A DNA stretch of 64,000 nt. Origin: Trematomus loennbergii (Eukaryota > Chordata > Actinopteri > Perciformes > Nototheniidae). The notes under the pieces are model-generated. The model did no database searches, was not told where the DNA came from, and saw only the letters and a program-made list of their open reading frames with translations. A program made the position numbers and the translations under genes. The DNA lies in NCBI GenBank assembly GCA_012861695.1, contig JAAOOA010000027.1, positions 16,128,289-16,192,288 of the forward strand, written 5' to 3'. Shown here one piece after another: positions 1-64,000 of the stretch. How positions within the stretch are numbered: the stretch's first letter is position 1; each line of letters opens with the position of its first letter.

Positions 1-528
1 TATGTTATACAGATCAGCAATATCATCTTTAATGTTGTAATCCTTTGTACTATAATCCAAAATAAATGAAGTGATCTCTGACAATTTAGTACCATTACTC
101 AGTTGATCAAAAATCGCTATAATCAATATTTTAACATATAAGAATATTTGAATGACAATGTAAAAACAATGTGATGATGGAAAAGGGTCACTCGTGTCTT
201 GAATCTGCAGCTTCAAAGTCAAAGTAAAAAAAAGTCAAAAGTCAAGTCAAAGTCAAAGTCAAAGTCAAAGTCAGCTTTATTGTCAAGAATTCTACATGTT
301 GTACATCCAGAAATATCGAAATATCGTTTTCCGCAGTCCTGCAATGTGACATATGTACATCAAACAAAAAAAAACAAAAAGGTTCCCTTGGCTTTGAAGA
401 GATTTGAATAGTTGCATAACACACAACTTTTTTGGTTTACTTTCACAGCTTTCATAGCATCGTTTTTCAGCAAAACATATTTTGATACTACTCCTCCTAT
501 CTTTCCCTCTTGTTTTCCTTTTTTTCAG
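1..528 (+). other. srl: srl intron (partial)
   Basis: AT-rich intronic DNA ending in a pyrimidine tract and CAG at 528. Its only clear structure is the GTCAAA repeat and LINE-like tail at about 214-300. I see no exon in it. Confidence 0.8.
214..300 (-). repeat. (GTCAAA)n microsatellite with non-LTR retrotransposon-like 3' tail
   Basis: About eight imperfect copies of AAGTCA/GTCAAA run directly into GCTTTATTGTCAAG. In fish genomes the combination of a short tandem tail and CTTTATTGTCAA is typical of 3' ends of truncated non-LTR retrotransposons; here the element would lie on the minus strand. The family name is not certain. Confidence 0.5.
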
Positions 529-1688
<1,160 letters not shown>

Positions 1689-4600
1689 GGAAATCCAAAT
1701 AACTTGAGTGGGTGAAGTAAGAAGAGAAGGGGTCGGGTGGGAGCCACCCTTGCGTTTGTCAGAATGCCTGTATTGATGAAGAAGACAGAGGAGAAGGGAG
1801 ATTAGTGTTTGTTTTTTTCCTCAGGATAATATGGGGAGTTGCATTTAGGGACTGTATTAATGAGACAGATAAAGGGAGGGAAGGGTCATTGTTTGATAAG
1901 GCAGTTAAGGACACACATGCTGAAGAAATGAGAAAATGCCACTAATCACTGAGTTTTGTTAAAATATATGCCCTTCTCTCCCTTGTACAACCACAGCTTT
2001 TGGGGTGGGGAATTAATTATGTAAAGAAGCACAGAAATGAAAAAGTAAAATTCAGTAAAATCTTGATAATCCTGAGACTGAAAACAGTCAAATACCAGCT
2101 CCCTTGTATGTGAATAAAATGGGAAAACGTGGAAACAGAAGTTGCAAATTTGTGTTGTAAAATCTTGAGAACTGCATTGCAGAAAGTCAATTCCATAAAC
2201 TTCGAAAGCCGATTTTGAAGTAGTTTTTTTTGTGGGTGCTATAAGCCTTTGCATTTGTCATCCAACTCTTGCGTTTGACATAGATTAACTTTAACAATGC
2301 ATGTTAGATCTTATTTAACAGATGCATGTAATTCCTGCTAGCATAACGTTTTAAAAATAATATTTCCTTGTGTAACTGAAACCTGAACCAACCCTGCCAT
2401 GCAACAAATAAGGCCTTTTTTTCTCCTTTCATTTTATACGCTCATCAGTCCTGGTTGTTGACAACTTATGACATGGGCACTGTGATAGAAGCAGAGTTCA
2501 GGGTTCAAGGGTCAGAGTCTTCAGAGCGGGCTGGGTATGTTAATTTTGCTTCACTTCTTAACTGTTCTTACTGTTTTCTGTATGCGTCTATAAATTTGCC
2601 AGTCTTTGGCAGGAATTCAATACTGTGTTATGATTTTCTTTCCCCTTGAACAATAAGCTTCCCAGCTTCTTTTAGCTGAATGACCATGACAAACAAAGAT
2701 GGAGGATGTGTTTTCATTAAAGCTGTCTTATTCAACCATTTATTTTGCAGAATAGAAAGCTATTTATTGGTTTGAATGTGTCATTATTCCAAATGGGCAT
2801 TGAAGTAGTCTGTGTAGGTGTACTGAATACTCCCTGCTTTACATTTGTATAAACTACCACACCAAGAATGCGTTTTACTAGCTTGCAAAAGCCAGGCTGC
2901 AGGTAAAGGTAAAGTTGAGGACTTCTGAATTGACCCCTGACCTCTGTGGAAAGAAGTAAGCTGACAGTAGGCCTACTGACATTTACATCCACAATATTTT
3001 ACAATGACGCATGTAGTAGATGCAAATTCTTATGTAAGCCTACCTCAAACAACTTTCCATGGTAAATCTGCTAAAAATAGTTTGACATTTTGGGTACAAG
3101 TGTTTGGCCAGTCGCAGTAACTTCGAGAAAATGGGTTGCTAGGCAGATAGCAGAGACTCAAGGAACTTACTGTTGCCAGCCCAGAAATAGTTTTGCACAT
3201 CGTTTAAACTCTGCCTAAACTGAATTTAACATAGGCCTACTATACATGTCGCCTGCGGGGTTCTGGAGGTACAGGTAGGCAGACTTTGTTTTTCCTAACC
3301 TAGACATACGTAGGCTATATGTTTCCAGACTAAGCTAATCTACGCTAACTGTCTGCTAGCTACACAGACATAAACGTGGTATCAATCTACTAAAACGTCA
3401 AAACTATTGCCTTAATTAACCGATTCCCAAATAATCAAAGGATAGGTCAAGAGTAATAGGCCTACCCATTGTAATACATAGATTTCCGAAATGTTAACTC
3501 ATGGACAATAGCTAGTCCAGTTCCCTCTCCCTCACTAACCCCATTTGTTTACCTTACTAAACACTGAAACATAATGAAAAAGATAAGAAACCAACAAACG
3601 TTTTTTAGTTTCCCTTGTTTATTTGATTGTGTGTGCTCCACTGAATGTGTTAGTATGTTTACACTGCAGATACAGAAGATGCCCACCAGAGAGCGCTGTG
3701 TAAAAGTGTAAAAAGATACACAGACCATTTATTACTCATGGCAGTCGTTTAATGTTAGAGTGATAGTTTGGGATAATTACATGTGTGATAATGCTTTGCT
3801 ATATTTCTGCATCAATTTTCCTAATTGAATTGTGAATAAGATCTGGAACGAATGTGTGTCCCATTAAAGTAGTTATTCATTAACCTTTTATTTTGTTTGG
3901 TATAATAACATCTTCATTAATCTTGGCCCAATTTTGGAAGCTTGGTCATCAAGAATAAAGATTTCTGATTGACTAGGAAGTGAAATGTTGTGGTTATTGT
4001 GATGAAACTGACTTAAACAACTCGTTTTTTCTGTATCTCTCCTTCTTGCTTACACATATAGGTATTTATCAAAACTATGCCTAGGGTTCATGCTGTTAAC
4101 AGGATATTTTGTATATGTTTTTTTATTCTGTAGCTGCAATGCACCAGCAGTTTGTCGTGACTGTAAGTGGGGAGGGGTGTGTGTGTGGTGGATACTATAT
4201 TTTTGGAGTAAGTGTAGTTTTGATAGTTGTGCACCAAGACTCCCTCATACATACCTATAAGATTATTTAAACTCTTCCCCAAAACTTACTTTCCATAGAT
4301 TCGGTATAAATAAAGTCCAGAAATACTCAAATACTAAAGCAGTCTTTTATGCACAAACAAAAGCCCATTACCCTTTTATATACAATGACCTAGACACATT
4401 CTTATACCCTTTTTCTTCCTTTATTACATAATTTGTATTATAAAGGATATTTCTGAATTTTAGGGCACACACAGAACATACTGTTTGCATCACCAAATAC
4501 AAAGATCACAATAAACATGTAGCATAAACATGTGCAGTGCTCTATACAGGCAGACAAACATACTACTGTTTTTTCAGTTTAAATGATCCCTCTTTTAGAC

Positions 4601-5790
4601 TGTTGTACTTGCAGACAGAGTAAATGTTGCATTTTGAAAATGTCCAGTTCTATGCAAACAAATTTGATTCCAATGCTGGCTGACCCCAACATTTAGCATT
4701 GTAAATGACACTGTAATTTAAATGCAGAGGAAATGTTTTCATTCATTTAATAAGGAACATGCCTATGTTTCCCCAACATGCTGGTCGATTGCAGGAAGGT
4801 GTCCACTTTCCCTTCTCCTCTCAATACTGTTCAACTATAAAAGCCAAAATGCTGACTAAAGGGCTGCTATTTATTTATGTTTTGTAGGCTACTTGACTGT
4901 TGTGTCACTGAGTGATTATATTGTCCCGTCCCTTAAAAATCACATTCATTTAATTAAATGTCTCCATCACATTTGAGCCTCAAGAGCAGTTTACTGACAT
5001 TGTATTTTTTGGGTAGGCTACTTTGTCTCCTCTATAGCCTCAATAAAATAATGTTATTCAATTTCACCCCAATGAGATCTCTTAATGTTCCTCTGATATC
5101 ATCCCAGGACAGATGTTTACATTGATATAGCCTATTAAAAAAATAGAATATTATAATTGTAAAGGGTGAAGGGGAAGACAATAAGGTGGAGGGGCTTCGT
5201 CGTTGAACCGAAAGGGGCTCGTGTCGATCATTCGTCCCCACCCTTCTCTAAAGAACGTGCTCGTTACTTCACAGTCTTTTTCTTTCCATCAAGCGCGTGC
5301 TCGCCAAAGAGAAAGCTGTGTCAAGCCAACGGTAGCCACCAAACCGGAAACACATACACATTTTCCAAAATAAAGCACCTTCATTTAGTTTTTAATCGCT
5401 TTTTTTGGTTGAAATTGATATTTTAGACCCTTTGAATACATATATATATTTGAATGTATTCTGGCACTACAAAGTCTGGCTATATTGAGTTTGTCCTCCA
5501 AATAAGGGAATAGCTGGAGCATTTGAGACACTGTGTAGCAGTGTGAAGTTGCATTTGTATAAAAATAAATGCACTCGACTCGAAAATTGACATAAGTGTT
5601 AGTTGGAGTTTAATTTTTGTTTTGTTTCTCATGGTGGACATAATTATTCTTTATTTGAGAGGAGAATTATAACAATAGCCTACCTTGTTCCTCATGCCAA
5701 CTACTTACATTTTAAGTCATATGAGTTGCTCTATTGGTGAAAACAGGTGACAGGTCGATGTCACAAAAGTAGTAGACTACCTATCAATGT
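1689..5790 (+). other. srl 3' UTR and srl-adcy9 intergenic region
   Basis: No coding exon is recognisable. Possible polyadenylation signals AATAAA occur at 2113-2118 and AATAAAG near 3953. The 3' end of the srl transcript cannot be fixed from sequence alone. 3040-3480 is rich in the motif TAGGCCTA and its parts, a word that is common in fish non-coding DNA. I see no intact mobile element. Confidence 0.55.
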
Positions 5791-7573
5791 ATCGTTTCTT
5801 ATGCCATTAAATGCACATACGGTTTTATTTTGAAAGAAAAAAGCGGTCATCTCTATTTAGTTTCGGCGACTTTACACACTGGCACACGTATTCACAGTCA
5901 CACACTCTCAAGCACACACATTACTCGCTGCTGGACGGCTGTCAGCGCACAGAAGATGGTGGCGGCTGCGGTCTCTGCGTTGCCCACCGCGCCTGGATAG
6001 AAAGCAACCATTCTGCTGCAGCGCACAGATACTGGTCAGATAACGGGGATAAAACAATCTATTATTGCACTGAACGAGCCTGGGAATGGAAAGGCTGGAC
6101 TATGCAGCAGCCCTGAGCCTTCAGCCCATATTTCTCCTGGAATTTAAGAGGAATTCGTTGGAGGTATGAAGACATTCTCTTGTGTATCCCGTGCAATTCA
6201 ATTAAAGTGTCTGGATCAAGGCGGCACTCAGCTCTGACCTGTGGGACTCCTGGTGTGGGGGGGGGGGGCTTGGAGCGGAGGTGGATACCTTGTAATTAGC
6301 CCCACTCTCTCCGGGCTTTCGTCGTCTGCCTTTTAGGGAGATCGAGCAACGGTGGGCAAAGTTTACTTGAGAGAAAAAGGAGAGACTGGACGATACTTCA
6401 TGCAGTCTGCTCAAGGCTGATCTCAGGAACCTGCATGTTCACAATAGCCTATCTGGACATTCCATGGGGCGCACAGTGACGATGAATTGGCTACATTGAT
6501 TTTATTGTGGAATCCAAGGCATAGCCTACTATCAACGCAGACCCAACACTGTTTCGTGCAAAGCCCTTTACACACGAGTTACTGACAGCTAAGGTCAATT
6601 GTAATAAAACAATTTATCGGGATTGTCTGCGCCTCAGGTCTCATGAATGTGTCCTCTGCTCACGATCCCCTTGTTTTGGAGATGCAGCAGTGACGGAGAC
6701 TTGCGAGGAGAAAGTCAGGAAAGGACGGGGCTCCGTCCGCGGAAATAGTAGCTATTAGGCCCTGCAACAAGGAGAGTGTGTATAAATAAAAACGCTGATT
6801 GCAGTTATTGCGCTCACGTACCCTGTAGGCTGCCTGGAGTTTCTCTGCGTCTTTAAATTAAAAGCTATTTTTTCCATCGAGACCGCAAATCACATGTAGA
6901 TCCAATCAAACATTGCGGAGGGTATTTTTTTGGATGAAGTTTTGCTCAGACCTGTAAACAAAACGTGGTTTAATTCCAGGAGGTAGTATCCTCAGTGGAG
7001 CTGAGCTGAACGGAAAACGGAGTGGAGAACTGGGATTGGACATGCACTGATAATTAAAAAAGGATATTGATTGCATCAGGCTATTCGAAATGTAACTGGA
7101 TTTGATTTTACACACACGATTTCACAAGAACCATTTAAGCACATTTTCAAGTGGTTGTTTCTTTTTCCCCCCTTACGTAGATTATTTTTTAATTGTCGAG
7201 TTTTCCAAAATATTGTTCCAGTGGGTAGGCAGCTGAGTGGATTTGGAAACTAACAGAGCAAGCAGCGAGTTAACTGTGCAGTCTGAAGTGCGTCCAACAC
7301 ACGGGAACTTAGAGGAATGCAGGGATTGACGTCATGAGGGGCAATAATGAACAAGCCAAAACTTGTGTAAGGTCTGCTGGTGTTTCTATAGCCATTACAC
7401 TGCTTACTGAGTGTAGTTTTCTCTGAGATGTTTTTTACTTTTAAGATTAAACAATCATTGCCTAGTTGTTATACTGCAGCCACATACTAAGCTTTACTTC
7501 TTTATCAACTCGATCTGTGAAATAAGTGTCCCTTCTACATAGTCTCTGATTTTTGGATAGATTAAAAAGCACC
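5790..7573 (+). promoter_or_regulatory. adcy9: adcy9 promoter and 5' leader region
   Basis: This stretch is richer in C+G than its surroundings and lies directly upstream of the adcy9 start codon. It holds a candidate TATA box (TATAAATA at 6781-6788), a full palindromic CRE (TGACGTCA at 7327-7334), and several TGACG half sites (near 6471 and 6693). Mammalian ADCY9 has a non-coding first exon, so part of this is probably 5' UTR, but exon 1 and its splice donor are not certain. The transcription start cannot be placed from sequence. Confidence 0.5.
7327..7334 (+). promoter_or_regulatory. full consensus cAMP response element (CRE)
   Basis: The exact palindrome TGACGTCA lies 240 bp upstream of the adcy9 ATG. 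This is the high-affinity CREB/ATF site. If it is functional, cAMP made by the adcy9 product could feed back on its own gene. It may fall inside the 5' UTR rather than the core promoter. Confidence 0.45.
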
Positions 7574-31295
<23,722 letters not shown>

Positions 31296-34200
31296 GAATG
31301 TCATATTATGACGCTTTTATCGTAAACTGTCTATACCCTTTAAGCTCTTGTTCCTGCCATTTGGCATTTGTAGAATTACAATATATTTGGTCCTAGAATC
31401 AGAGAAAGACCTGCAGGCCTCTTCTCTGCAGAAAGCAGACAGGAGGTTGTTTTTAGTGTAAATCTGATTGGCTGATATTATCAGTGGAGGGTGCTGGCTG
31501 GACCTCAAAGTGACTGTCAGGCAGGAACACACAGAGGAAGTATGATGGGATGTCTCTCTCAGACCTTTTCTTGCCTGCTATAGATCTCAATTGTCTCCCA
31601 TTACTTGATTATCTGTATACCTTTAATCTTCATTTATTTTGTGTCTTTTAAGTGCCTATAATTATGTGTAGACTAAGCCTTTTTGAGTAACAGAAGGATA
31701 TCATAAAAAGGGAAAACTGTAAATAAGCAAACTTTTTGGGAAAACCAGCTTACATTTTGTTACAACTTTGTAAACTATGCTTTGCTATTATGCCTTTTAT
31801 TAAAGAAGAGCTTACTATACATATGGAAAGTGCTACAACATGAAGATAATCACAATGTGTGTCAATTAAAGGGAATATATGTTATAGTAAAATCTGAACT
31901 ACAATGCAACAGAGTCTATTTCCTTGTTCTTCATGAGTACCAGAAAACTCTTCATGAGAAGCACAGCAGAAATGAATCAATACAGGCTAAGGGCAAACAA
32001 GGCTGAGCTGCGCGTCGTATTTGCATGCAAACCGTGAGTGTGTGTTGTGGTGTTCGTTTTTATGGCTCTGTGTAGGAAGAATCATGCTCAGTTTGATAAA
32101 GCGAGTTGCCTATGAGTTAATCAAAGACTTGCAGGATGAGGACAGACATTTCATTAACGCAGTAGGGGGCAAAACTAAATCTTATGTCAGCTTTTTCTCT
32201 GGCCCCTGTTAAGATCGTTGTCTTACCTCAGTACTGTGTCCTGTCCCAGCCACATTTAATCAGCATGCTTGCAACGATAGCAGCATCGTAGACGAGGTTA
32301 GATCTGTAGTTCTGTGCCCTCCCCCATGATTTGGGCTCTTATGGGTACCCAAACTGTGTTAGATGTTGATGAGTATTTAGATGGATCCTACAAGGTACTG
32401 CTGTACCTGTAGATTACTTTGACCGTAGATCAATTACAGAAAACAACTGCCTAGGTTTTGCTATGGATTACACTGTGTGTTTAGGTGATATGGCTTTTTA
32501 GACATGGATAATCAAAGTGGAATGTCACTAATCTAAACTAAATGTGCTCTATTGTATTTATTGTTACACAAAACTTGAACTTTCTATGTGAAGCTCCGGT
32601 CTTTAATTGTATTATTTGAAATATACTATTTGATGGAAACAGTTGGATGCATTAGCTGCTTCATACTTTCAATGGCATGAAACTTAATGTAAAAACGGCA
32701 CTGTAACTACAAAGGCAGTGCAACAAATGTATTTAGTTGTATGTGTTTTTATTCCGTATAGACTTCTATTATGTCAGATGATGAAGGAAATCAAACTGAT
32801 TAAACTGTACATCTCGGTTGCTGATACATGTTCTCTCTTTTATTGTTTTCTTAGCAAAAAGGATTGTGTGCTCAGAGGCAAACACGTTTTACCATGACGT
32901 CCACTTCAGTGTCTTTTGACTTTTGATATTTCAATATCTTTAACAACACTTAAACCAATCAGTATTTTAAAGTAATAATGCAAACAACACAAGGGACACA
33001 TTTGCCTTCTTTTATCATCAAAGTTATTTTAACAAATGCCTAATAAGTTAATAATTGGTTGTTTTGTTCGTGCCTTTTAACTTTCTACTTCTTTTCACTG
33101 TCTGCTCTGTGTTGCTTTCATTTCTTAAGACACTAAATATTTATCTTAAGCTTTGCAGGATAATGTTAACTTTTGTGCTTTAAACACCTTTAATTTAAAG
33201 ATGTTTTCTAAGGTAAAAAAAGCAGTGCCTTTTCTTAAGTTTGAAAGGGGAAATTCCTTCCTTTACACTTATGGGCACACAACCCTTTTACCAGCCTAAA
33301 ATAAAGGTAGTTTTAGAATAATATTTGTTATTATTTAAGTGTTTAATCTAAATCAAGATACTTCAGTGTCAAGTAAAGCGTATTAGCAACATTTCTTTTT
33401 TTCCTTCCTTGGTTATTTTGATAACATTTTTTTCTATTAGTATTGTATTTGGGATAAACAAGAATAATTACATAGCTGTGTTTTCTATTTTCTGCCCTTT
33501 TCTTTTTCTACCAACATGATCCTAAATGTTGCTTTGGGTTGATTTATCGAGATGTAAGTGACATTCTGACCCAGCAGAATGGCACACTGTGAAAATGTTG
33601 ATGCCAAAGAATGTTATTGCTATCACTTAGAGCTTTTTTGTATCTTATTTTCTCCTTAATTTGCAGGTTATCTTGTGCTTGTTCAATAACATTTATATAT
33701 TCACTGTTAAGGGACATTTGCAAAGGAGCTCACTTTTTATGTATAGTATGGCTTTATATTGTATAGTTTCTGAGCATTTTCTATTATTTATATAGACGCA
33801 TGTACTAGAGTATTAAATAGTCTAAAGAACTGGGTAATTTGACTATGTTGGAATAACACTTGTGTGTTCAGTTTGCCTGCATGTCCGTAAAAAAGTGTGT
33901 TTGTAAAACTGTGTGGTTGTGTGTTTTTAAGCAATGCTCCATTTGTATCATCTCAAAAAGTATGACATGCAAGACAATAAGGCTTCAGTCATACAGACGT
34001 CCTTTATTTCATTTTCTAAAAATAAAAAGTGGGCTAATAAAATGGGCGAGACACTGCTAGATGTCTGCACTTAGGCAGTATTTCAGTAGCCTGCTACAGC
34101 CAAGTTTTAAGGCATTGTTGCTTTATTTAGAAATGTTTTTGTACATAGCACGTTAATGGGTAAATGCAAGTGAAGGTCACAATTGAATAAAATAAAATGA

Positions 34201-34430
34201 TGGTACATTTTGTCTGGTTGAATTTACAGTGTAGCCTGTTGCTACTTCTGATTCTGTATTTGTACTTTACTTTAGTATTTGATGCTGTGTTATACTGTAT
34301 GTATTTTACACTATACTTTGCATTGCCTTGTTGCTTTTGTAGATTGAGATTTCACAAACAAAACATTAGGCGTTGTTATAAAATATTTAAAATTGCCATG
34401 GATTAAATTACCCAACATAAAATAAAGTAG
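31296..34430 (+). other. adcy9: probable adcy9 3' UTR
   Basis: AT-rich, without exons. Clustered polyadenylation signals near the far end (AATAAA at about 34021, 34186 and 34191, and ATAAAATAAAG at about 34418) suggest a transcript end near 34,050-34,450. A 3-kb 3' UTR would be in keeping with mammalian ADCY9. The exact site is not certain. Confidence 0.5.
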
Positions 34431-34785
34431 TTTAAAATTCAGTCTAATTCAAACCAGTGTCAAGATTAATTTCTGCTTACAACAGTAACTGAATGAGTAA
34501 TGGCAATCTTATATGCAAAATAGAAGGGTAAGGTATGCTGCATTATAAATACTATTACTTTAAATTATGTAGGTAGGCTTACATTTAGCTTATATTAGTT
34601 AGCTACTATTTAGCTTTTACATGCAACACATTGACTTCAAGTGGAAGTGTTTTATATATGTGAATATGGTAGATCTGAATAGAAAGTGGTTGTAATATAA
34701 TGCTTTAATGTTATACTTTAATAAGACATTTCGGGAAGACTTAATCAAATGGTTTACATAAGGAGACGAACGCTTTAACAAAGTG

Positions 34786-35145
34786 TGCATTAAAAAATAT
34801 ACTAAAGTTAAGTACAAAAGTATCATTAGTAAAATGTTAAGTATCAAAGGTAAAGGTGCTCATTATGCATAACAGCCACTTCACAGAATCTTACATTATT
34901 GGATGTTTTAGCAATGACGTATTTTCTTGTACGCAACATTTTAATTGTGGTGTATTATTGTACATTTGTACAACATGGAGACAATGTCAACACATTTGTT
35001 TATTTCAAGGTATAATGCGTGGCCGGGATTCACATTTTACAAGCTTTGCATGAAAGAACATTGTAAAATATAAATAGCTGTCGGATAAACTTGAAGTAAA
35101 AGTATACCATTCTCCTCACCATGTTGTCACTTTCCTCCACCACTG
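34786..35145. mobile_element. degenerate hAT-type MITE, same family as the next one
   Basis: The sequence shares words in the same order with the intact copy that follows: AAGTACAAAAGTAT, then CTCATTATGCATAACAGCCA (compare TTATTATGCAAATTGGTCCA), then CAGAATC. It ends CCTCCACCACTG, a variant of the CCACCTCTG terminus. The left end and target duplication were not found. Confidence 0.5.
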
Positions 35146-35195
35146 ATAATACGAGCTGTATTTTATATATTGGAGTATTGACTGCTGTGTGTTTG

Positions 35196-35724
35196 CAGAG
35201 GGGGGAGAAGTACTCAGATCTTGTACTTGAGTAAAACGTACCAGAGTGTAGGAATACTCTGTTACAAGTAAAATGCCTGCATTCAAAGGTAACCCAAGTT
35301 AAAGTACAAAAGTATTAGCATCAAATTAGAAGTAAAAGTAGTTATTATGCAAATTGGTCCATTTCAGAATCATATATATTATATGTTTATTATAATTATT
35401 GATGCATTATTAAAGTGTTTATCAAAGCTGGTAAACGTGCAGCTAGTTTTAAATACTTTGTATACCGCAGCTCTTTTCTATACTTGTGGATTTACTCCAG
35501 GTGTTGCTAAGGTCCTATTTAAGTGTTGATTATATTTCACATTATTTATCCAAATCTACAAAGTAACTAAATATACAAAATAAATGTAGTGGACACAATT
35601 TACCTGTGAATTGTAGTGGAGTAGAAGTACAAAGTAGCATAAAATGGAAACACTCAAGTAAAGTACAATTAGCTCAAAATTGAAGAGTACTTGAGTAAAT
35701 GTACTTAGTTATATCCCACCTCTG
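35196..35724. mobile_element. hAT-type MITE with perfect 8-bp target duplication
   Basis: The element is flanked by TGTGTTTG at 35188-35195 and 35725-35732. Its ends are CAGAGGGGGGAGAAGTAC and the complement of TATATCCCACCTCTG, followed by complementary GTACTTGAGTAAA blocks. At 529 bp with no transposase it is non-autonomous. It lies a few hundred bases upstream of the crebbp first exon. Confidence 0.9.
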
Positions 35725-35789
35725 TGTGTTTGTAAAGTTAAAGCAAAGTAACAACATAGTACGAGTGTATTTGTTGAGTTATTGCACCC

Positions 35790-36695
35790 CTAGAGGCAGT
35801 TTAGCGTACGTCCACATGACGTACGGTGGGACACAGGTTTACGTCAGGGCGTCATAGCGCGACACCTCTCCCTCCTCCCCCCACAGTCTAGCTGGGAAGA
35901 AAAAAAGTTTTTTTTTGTATCGGAGGAATCAACAGCCGCCATCTTGACGCGGCTCAGAATCGGGATTTCGGGGGGAGCATTAATTTTAAAAACCGATCGG
36001 AGCTACTCAGACGGGGCTCAAACGGGTTTTTTCGTGCAGAAGATCGAAGTGTTAGTCCTTCCGATGAGAATAATGCAAACATGTGAGGATTACACGGGTT
36101 TTACCGTCTCGAAGCCCACTGTATATTGATTTCCTTTTGGAGAGCGCCGTTTCTCGCCGTATCTCCGTCCCGAGACGCTGAATTTACCGGGAGACAGCAA
36201 CCACAAAAATATCCACTTCATAGAAAATATTTTTTGAATTTTGCTCTTTTTATTTAAGCCAGAAATTGATTTTATGGCTGCTCGTTTCGACTGCGAAAAA
36301 GATGATTCTGTACAGACGTGAAACCGGCGATCTGCGGAGAAAGGGATTTGCTTACGCCTTGTGTAATATTTTATGATTGATTTTTATTTATTTTTCTCGA
36401 ACGGAAATAATTTTTGGACGTTATTATTGAGGATAATTATGTGGGTGTTGGGTGTTGGATTATCATGGGGTGATCTTCGGCGGCGAAGCGTGGCGCTGTT
36501 GCCTTTCTTTTGAAACCCTTTTCTCCAGGCAGCATTTAGCCAGTCTGCCAGTCAAGAAAAAAAACAGTTACATTGCTCCTTTACGCGAAACGATAGGAAA
36601 AGTTACATTTTTTACAAGCCAGAAGTGGACAACGTGGACTCGTCCTGTTGTTATTTTTCTGCAACATAAACCATTCACAAAATATCCCGACCAGG
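35790..36695 (+). promoter_or_regulatory. crebbp: crebbp promoter and 5' UTR
   Basis: C+G- and CpG-richer segment directly before the crebbp ATG, with a CCTCTCCCTCCTCCCC tract near 35863 and a consensus YY1 site (see separate entry). There is no TATA box close to the YY1 site, as usual for broadly expressed genes. Transcription probably starts near 35,930-35,950, which would give a leader of about 750 bases. Confidence 0.6.
35935..35946 (-). promoter_or_regulatory. YY1 binding site
   Basis: GCCGCCATCTTG is the complement of the YY1 consensus CAAGATGGCGGC. In vertebrate housekeeping promoters this site often sits at or just after the transcription start, so it is a useful marker for the crebbp start. 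Confidence 0.6.

Positions 36696-64000
<27,305 letters not shown>

Noticed and set aside
3040..3480. Frequent TAGGCCTA words as a possible regulatory cluster or repeat array
   Set aside because: Spacing is irregular and the word is generally common in fish non-coding DNA.

Overview
The window is a piece of a ray-finned (teleost) fish genome. The evidence is interrupted vertebrate genes with GT..AG introns, long AC/GT microsatellites, and many short DNA transposons of types common in fish (hAT elements with 8-bp target duplications, PIF/Harbinger-like elements, TTAA-flanked elements, truncated LINEs). The three genes lie on the + strand in the order sarcalumenin (srl, 3' part only), adenylyl cyclase 9 (adcy9, complete coding region) and CREB-binding protein (crebbp, 5' part only). 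From general knowledge of the human 16p13.3 region, this is the same order and relative orientation as SRL-ADCY9-CREBBP, which supports the gene names.

Layout: 1-528 is an srl intron. 529-1688 holds the last two srl coding exons. 1689 to about 5790 is srl 3' UTR plus intergenic DNA. About 5790-7573 is the adcy9 promoter/5' leader region. adcy9 has nine coding exons from 7574 to 31295, with a 15.3-kb first intron inside the coding region. 31296 to about 34430 is its probable 3' UTR. 34430-35730 contains hAT-type MITEs. About 35790-36695 is the crebbp promoter and leader. Thirteen crebbp coding exons lie between 36696 and the window end, covering the N-terminal LxxLL motif, the TAZ1 zinc-binding domain and the KIX domain. 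The gene runs on past 64000.

The three reading frames are broken at ten places: nine apparent single-base losses and one +1/-2 change. Around each break, protein similarity continues unchanged in the shifted frame, and all splice sites and exon phases fit once the breaks are allowed for. This looks like uncorrected consensus error in a long-read-style assembly, not three adjacent pseudogenes.

The most structured non-genic DNA is in the crebbp introns. Most of intron 2 is mobile elements, including a hAT element inserted inside another hAT element, the inner one still carrying a BED zinc-finger transposase start, and a 3.1-kb composite hAT with a second BED fragment. adcy9 makes cAMP, and CBP is the coactivator recruited by cAMP/PKA-phosphorylated CREB, so two parts of one signalling route sit side by side. 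I see no operon, CRISPR array, complete tRNA/rRNA gene or clearly new multi-gene system. The reportable novelty is in the transposon architecture, the frame-break pattern and a few regulatory motifs.
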